Below, one piece after another: positions 58,922-64,000 of a stretch of DNA of 64,000 bases. Each line of letters opens with the position of its first letter. The first letter of the stretch is position 1. Made by a program: the position numbers and the translations under genes. Below the pieces are notes generated by a model that worked only from the letters and a program-made list of their open reading frames with translations, was not told the origin of the DNA and searched no databases. The stretch lies in the NCBI GenBank assembly GCA_032622095.1, contig CP136061.1, forward strand, positions 201,182,244 through 201,246,243, given 5' to 3'. The stretch is from Siphonodentalium dalli (Eukaryota; Mollusca; Scaphopoda; Gadilida; Siphonodentaliidae).

Positions 58922-59050
58922 TCATAACCCTTCAATGACTGGAGATTCCTGACGTTTTGCGAAAATCCTGCTGTGTCAATGCATTCTCTTATATATGCGA
59001 GTCTCCCATGGGAGCCTCGCATATATAACTTGAGAGAATACATTGGCCTA
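58922..59050. mobile_element. Decayed piggyBac-like MITE
   Basis: ATAACCCTTCAATGACTGGA at 58923 matches the left ends at 33514 and 46582, followed by the palindromic CAATGCATTCTC / ATATATGCGAG block typical of the family. The right terminal repeat was not found. Confidence 0.5.
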
Positions 59051-59164
59051 ACAATATATACATTGAAAGCCAGCGCATTATCATATCACCCACTATACCT
59101 GTATATTATATCTCACTTGACTTTCTCGCTTTCTGATTGGCTGAACACACTACTATACTATTAT

Positions 59165-59278
59165 ATAAATATTGCACGACTTGGAGGTGACTATGCCAAA
59201 ATAGTGGTCCGAGGGGACTATTCCTCCACCGAGGACCACTATTTTGGCATAGTCACCGACAAGCCGTGCAATATTTAT
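59165..59278. repeat. 114-bp palindrome
   Basis: ATAAATATTGCACGAC pairs with the complement ending 59278 (GCCGTGCAATATTTAT), and GGTGACTATGCCAAAATAGT pairs with ACTATTTTGGCATAGTCACC. The central part (CCTCGG type) is also paired, giving a nearly loop-free hairpin. Confidence 0.85.
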
Positions 59279-59547
59279 TATATTTTATCGAACGTTTTTC
59301 TTTCTGTCCCAGGACCCATAATGTCAAACAATTCACAGTCATCTATATTGCCATGTATTTCCTTTTCATTACAGAACGATTTCAATATTTTCAATGCAAA
59401 GTTTTGTTGTTTCTTTTTATATTTTGCTTGTCAAATTTTCTTCAATAAATTGCCGGGCTTCTAGTTGGGCAAATCTAAAATTTTCTTCCTCAGGAATTAT
59501 TAACAATGGAAAGCAGACGTCGTTGTTGTTGGTGTTGTTATTATAAC

Positions 59548-59725
59548 AATAACATGATTTTTGAGGGCATTATGGTTTCTTAACGGCCCGATAGGAATGA
59601 TTAACAGCCAGAGGGCCTATAAGCGGCCCGAGACGAAGTCGAGGGCCGCTAATAGGCACGAGGGCTGTTAATCATTCCGTGAGGGCCGTTAAGAAACCAT
59701 AATGCCCGAAAAATATCATGTTATT
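59548..59725. repeat. 178-bp palindrome with GACGAAGTC centre
   Basis: AATAACATGATTTTTGAGGG pairs with CCCGAAAAATATCATGTTATT-type sequence ending 59725; GCATTATGGTTTCTTAACGG pairs with CCGTTAAGAAACCATAATGC. The tip is GAGACGAAGTCGAG, again a GAC-GAA-GTC mini-hairpin. Probably a foldback MITE. Confidence 0.85.
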
Positions 59726-62151
59726 ACTATTATTTCCACACACTATCATTATGTAACTTTTGCTTCTTTTTTCAAGCCAGTCTTCGAAGCGTCTCCCTCC
59801 GTAAATTGTCGATCGAGATGTGCTATCCGATCTAGCACTATTTTCAAGAAAATTTAGTTGATTTTCGTCTAATTCACTTGATTGAGACATTTTTTTAATT
59901 TACACAAATACGCATGGATCGTCTGGTTTGTGTGCAAACAATTATCACGTGATCAAAACAAAAATCATGTGACGAAAATACATCGAAATTAGGCAAAATA
60001 TCACCGGCATCTGAGACCAAATAACTCGCGTAATAATGCTTAAATTGAAATAATATATACCTGTGTTTACCTTAGGATACCATTTAGGTAGGTATGTGTC
60101 CTATGTAACACATGGCAATCGGGTATTTCTTCGTTAATAAGCTTTATTAGAATAAAGAAATTCCGAAAAATTCATCGGCAGTTTGGTCACGTGACGTGTC
60201 GGGCCATCTCGTGCTAACGACAAGCATATCCCATTAGCGCCCTAGGGCCATAATGAACTTACATATTCACGTAATGTAGTTAGTGTTATGGGATTTTATC
60301 GCAGGATAAAACGTCATTAATATTCTAGAGAACGCCCTTATAGGTGGAAATAATAAACAATGACATCAGTTCAAACCATGACTTTTTTCACCAAACAAAC
60401 TGAAGATTCGTTCAGAAAAGTTAGTAGCGCGAACTAAGGAAATAGACAAAAATATCAAACCGATATTGTGATCAGCGGAGAAAGGAACATGATAAATCGC
60501 CACACCAAACATGGATAAAACATCACAAATAACATAAAGAAATTGCTTACGATCATTTATTGTGCTCTAGTTGTCTATTACAAAGACATTTCGGATAAAA
60601 AAGTGTTGAACTTTTGCAGCGAGGTGGAGATGACTTTCAAATTACCTCCCCGGAATAGTGGGTATGCTAAAAATAGATTTCTTGATTTTCCAAGCGATAG
60701 TGGGTGTGCTAAAATTAGGAGGCCCACTATGGCTTCGCGGACAACACTATCGACAATAGTGAATGCCAATCAACCAATTACAAGCGTGGATAAGGCTTAG
60801 ATAGTCACGTGAGATAAAATATTTTACGATAGTACCCCAGTACTATTATTTTTTTATATTTATAGTAACAAACTCATTTCACGCAATCGGGTTGCCGCCT
60901 GAAGATACAGCCAATCTGAAGATATACCATGTACGATACTTGTTGCAATATCGGTATATCATTAGATATATTGGAGATAGTCCGTGTGCCAATTCTCAGA
61001 AAGGCTCTAGTTTAGAAGTTGGCTGCACCCCCCCCCCTCCAACAAAGGTTTTGATATATCAAATTAAAGGTCATTATATGACGCATCCGATTTTGCTTGT
61101 TGCCCGCTTCAGAATGTGTCCCAAAATAGACTTTTCAGGGAAGACAACTCCTACCCCTAAAATAAAATTAAAATTTCATCGAGTACAAGTGTCAGCGTAT
61201 AAAACAATGACTGCAGTTATAAAGTGAACAATACATCGTTTATATTAATTATAGATTGCCATAAAACAACATGAGATACAACACTGGACCGGTGTATAAG
61301 CTAGTTTGAAAAAATTCCGAAACATATTTTGAAATTGCGAAAAATTGCTTGGATTTTGAAAAATAGTGTCACATATAACTGGCTATAACTTGTAAATCAC
61401 ATGGGCTATTGACGCGCAACATATCTCAAAGATTGATCCAAATCCTAGCAAAACAACTTGAATGATGGAATGCCAATTATATCTCTTTGAAAATGCGCCA
61501 TGGGCATAAACTTAACCCTACCCCCTAAAATATAATTTTCTCATAAAAATGTATAGTAGAGTTTACACTTTGAATGCCGCATGCAAAGAAGGCTTTAGGG
61601 GCATGAAATGAAACAGTGTCGAGATTAATGAAGGGGAATTATAAACAACCTTGTTCGAACGTGTTATAAGATGAAAATTTGGGGGAAAATGGTGAAAAAT
61701 GGTAATTTTTACTAATTTCTCAAAATTTTACAACATTGTGATAAAAGTTTGATAGGGGTATAGAAAAATCACACGAGGATACTTGTCCAGAATTTGTAAA
61801 TTCATAAAACCTCACATGATCACTTTTTGTCAACTATTTCATATTTTTTCAATTTTTATTTGAATTTTTGTACAAAGCCGATTATATATATATATATTTC
61901 AACTGGTCACATATGGCTACCAAATGCTGATGAGTGAGGTATTTTCTTATTTGATGGCGCATTTTGTGACACTTCATATTTGATAATTATTTTAAGATGG
62001 CGTCCAAAACGGCCACCAGCATCGAAGATTTTCAAATTACCGACACAAATTTAACTGGATTCGTCATATGGGGATAAGGAAATTGTTCATTAAGAATTGT
62101 ATTCACTGGTGCTTCTCAACAAACTACAGAACTCTAATCTAATGTCTCAAC
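59726..62151. other. Non-coding tract
   Basis: AT-rich, with one CCCCCCCC run at 61029-61036. No gene, RNA or clear repeat structure was recognised. Confidence 0.4.
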
Positions 62152-62484
62152 TCATTTATTGTGATGAGTAATTGATTGACGGAAATGCCCATAACTCTGC
62201 TCATCCTCAGCGTAGCCAGTTAAGTCAAAATTGGCACTATTTCGGTATTCCATGCAGATCTCCTCACATTTCATACACCAGTACATCCTGACGTGTCGGC
62301 GTCCAAATAACAACAATTCGCATGAATCATTGTAGCCAATTGCAGATCGCAGTAGTTCCATAACTGCATATGGATAGGGATGAAGTGCCATCGATGCGTT
62401 GTTGATGTGTAGGACTTCCGACCCCCTCACACAGCGACCACCGATGGCCGCCGTGGAAAACCATCCCCATATAATCCCATGCAC
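62152..62484 (-). CDS. Unrecognised 110-codon open frame
   Basis: The peptide has normal complexity and a cysteine-containing segment (YWCMKCEEICMEY) that could bind metal, but no family is recognised and no splice sites or neighbours support it. It may be a decayed element fragment or chance. Confidence 0.2.
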   Translation of the reverse strand: MHGIIWGWFSTAAIGGRCVRGSEVLHINNASMALHPYPYAVMELLRSAIGYNDSCELLLFGRRHVRMYWCMKCEEICMEYRNSANFDLTGYAEDEQSYGHFRQSITHHNK

Positions 62485-62506
62485 CCATATATCTCATTCA
62501 CGGTAA

Positions 62507-62790
62507 CTGGTGCGGGGTAATATTAGCCAGACCTATGTTCAACCTTGAAGGAGAAGCAGAACTCACATGGCTTGATTATACTTTAGCGCTGGAGACAGAC
62601 CGGGCCACTCCGATACACTGTATGTCAACACGGTAACTATTATTTCTATACCAATACTTCTGGTGCGGGGTAATTTTAGCCAGACCTATTTTCAACTTTG
62701 AGGGAGAAGCAGAACTCCTATCGCTTGATTATACATTAGCCCTGTGGACGGACCTGGCCAACAGGGGCACTCCGATACACTGCATGTTAA
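62507..62790. repeat. Tandem duplication, 153-bp spacing
   Basis: CTGGTGCGGGGTAATATTAG at 62507 recurs at 62660 (one base changed). Both copies run through AGCCAGACCTATNTTCAAC, GGAGAAGCAGAACTC, GCTTGATTATAC and CACTCCGATACACTG. Confidence 0.8.
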
Positions 62791-64000
62791 AATGTTCAGT
62801 ACTTCAGGACTTTTAGGATTTTGTTTACTCTATTTAGCTGTTATGTTTCTGCCCAGCTTGAGGGTATATATTATGGGTCAACATTTGGATTTGTCAACAA
62901 TACAACGATTATAATGGTAGCATGGTGTTGATCTATGCTATGAACCTGACTGGCATGAAAGGGACATTGAGAGTGGACTATCCGATCATGATTACGCCTG
63001 AATCTTGCTTCATCATTGGTTATAGATTCGATCTTATGCATTTGCATCTGGGTGCTGACTATTCCAGCTCTGCGTTCAATGGATAACATTATTTACGTGA
63101 CACTCAAACGGGCATATAGGTAAAGGGATATACTTTAGGGACACATCATGTCACACTGCCTATTGTTGTTATCATATAACCATAAACATGTATATCCTGC
63201 AATATATACATGGCTATTGTTATATATGCCACACAACGGAGGAGTATATATGGAGCCCAAATTACATAGGGTTATAAGGACATGGCATTCCAGAATAGGT
63301 GTGAGTTATTGTGCCAAGTAATTGCCTGATAGTTTGCACGAAAAAACGTGTTGGTTATTAAAGAAGTCTGCATTTGTGTTATTGTTCTCGTTTTACAACA
63401 GGAGAAAATTTATCATAATTCATCGACTTGAATACATGTCGGCTTGTCACATAAAGCACACAGAAATCTTGGCAGGATGTAAGTAGGGCATCATCGCTAT
63501 TAGTATATTGTTGAAGTTGTTGCATAGTATGATACATTGCACTTCTTTTTCAGAATAAGTCATTATGCTATCTTTTTCCTGCGACCCGAGAATACAATCC
63601 CGGTATTCAGGCAAGGCTTTACATATGATGTGTCCAGGACACAGTTCCAGACAATGCCAAATATTTATCAGGTGGTGATAACAAAGACTCCTTGACAGCT
63701 TTCTATTTTTTCGCGAATGGTCAAGTGCATAATCTACATACTGTTTAAAAAAACACCGAATTATATGCCTGTCATTGGGGTCAAGTGATACAGTCCGTGA
63801 ATGGCGACGTTTGCTTAGAGTTAGTTCCTAATCTCGTGCTAGTATGTTACCACGAGGAAGCGGATAAAGGTATGCACGGTCGGACGCTAGTTATTGTTTT
63901 TATTCTCCTGACGTACATGTAGAAATACTAGAATGTTATGTTTCTCGATGAATAGGAGCTAGGATAAGTCTTCATACTGAAACCAAAGATAGGTCATGTG
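62791..64000. other. Non-coding tract to the window end
   Basis: No gene or repeat that I can support. Confidence 0.4.

Overview
The window is eukaryotic nuclear DNA from a metazoan, AT-rich and crowded with transposons. Only one host protein family is recognisable: two TMEM45-like (DUF716) membrane protein loci on the + strand, about 23 kb apart. The many ACATGT-rich tracts, the CTGT microsatellites followed by tandem core repeats, and the Helitron-type ends suggest a marine lophotrochozoan, most likely a mollusc. That assignment is inference; no marker gene fixes the species.

Layout. 1-3857 is a head-to-tail array of eight Helitron-like non-autonomous elements (pearl / DINE-1 style: TC start, CTG microsatellite, ~120-130 bp core repeats, 3' hairpin, CTAG end) with no bases between copies. 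6949-7326 and 20190-20708 are the two halves of one TMEM45-like coding sequence. They are separated by a 12,861-bp element (7327-20187) with CACTG terminal inverted repeats and a TG target duplication; removing it and one TG rejoins the frame exactly. This giant insert contains a ~385-bp satellite, several MITEs and poly-C/poly-G tracts, and no recognisable transposase. 20709-36080 holds no recognisable host gene and carries TIR and foldback elements (23.1-27.3 kb) and older repeats. 36089-40738 is a nested composite: an element with ~125-bp inverted arms holds a 332-bp tRNA-like tandem repeat, one copy of which was later hit by a hAT-like element and by a minus-strand array of three Helitron-like elements; a neighbouring copy preserves the empty site. 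43264-44112 is a second, uninterrupted TMEM45-like frame whose canonical initiator codon reads ACG. 45.4-49.3 kb has MITEs (Kolobok/T2-like, piggyBac-like, mariner-like) and another Helitron-like copy. 49474-56404 is a large element with ~450-bp inverted ends, interrupted by a full-length APE-type non-LTR retrotransposon (50479-54565) with an intact 1130-codon ORF and a 13-bp target duplication. 56693-58010 is a 5'-truncated minus-strand non-LTR copy. The rest to 64000 contains long palindromes and small duplications.

The TMEM45-like loci are multi-pass membrane protein genes; nothing here suggests an operon or a pathway. Most of the window is a layered record of transposition, and several insertion events can be ordered from the sequence alone. 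The most notable points are the frame-exact giant insertion in TMEM45-like copy 1, the ACG start of copy 2, the perfect Helitron concatemers with an internal empty site, and a 2A-like NPGP motif in the non-LTR ORF.
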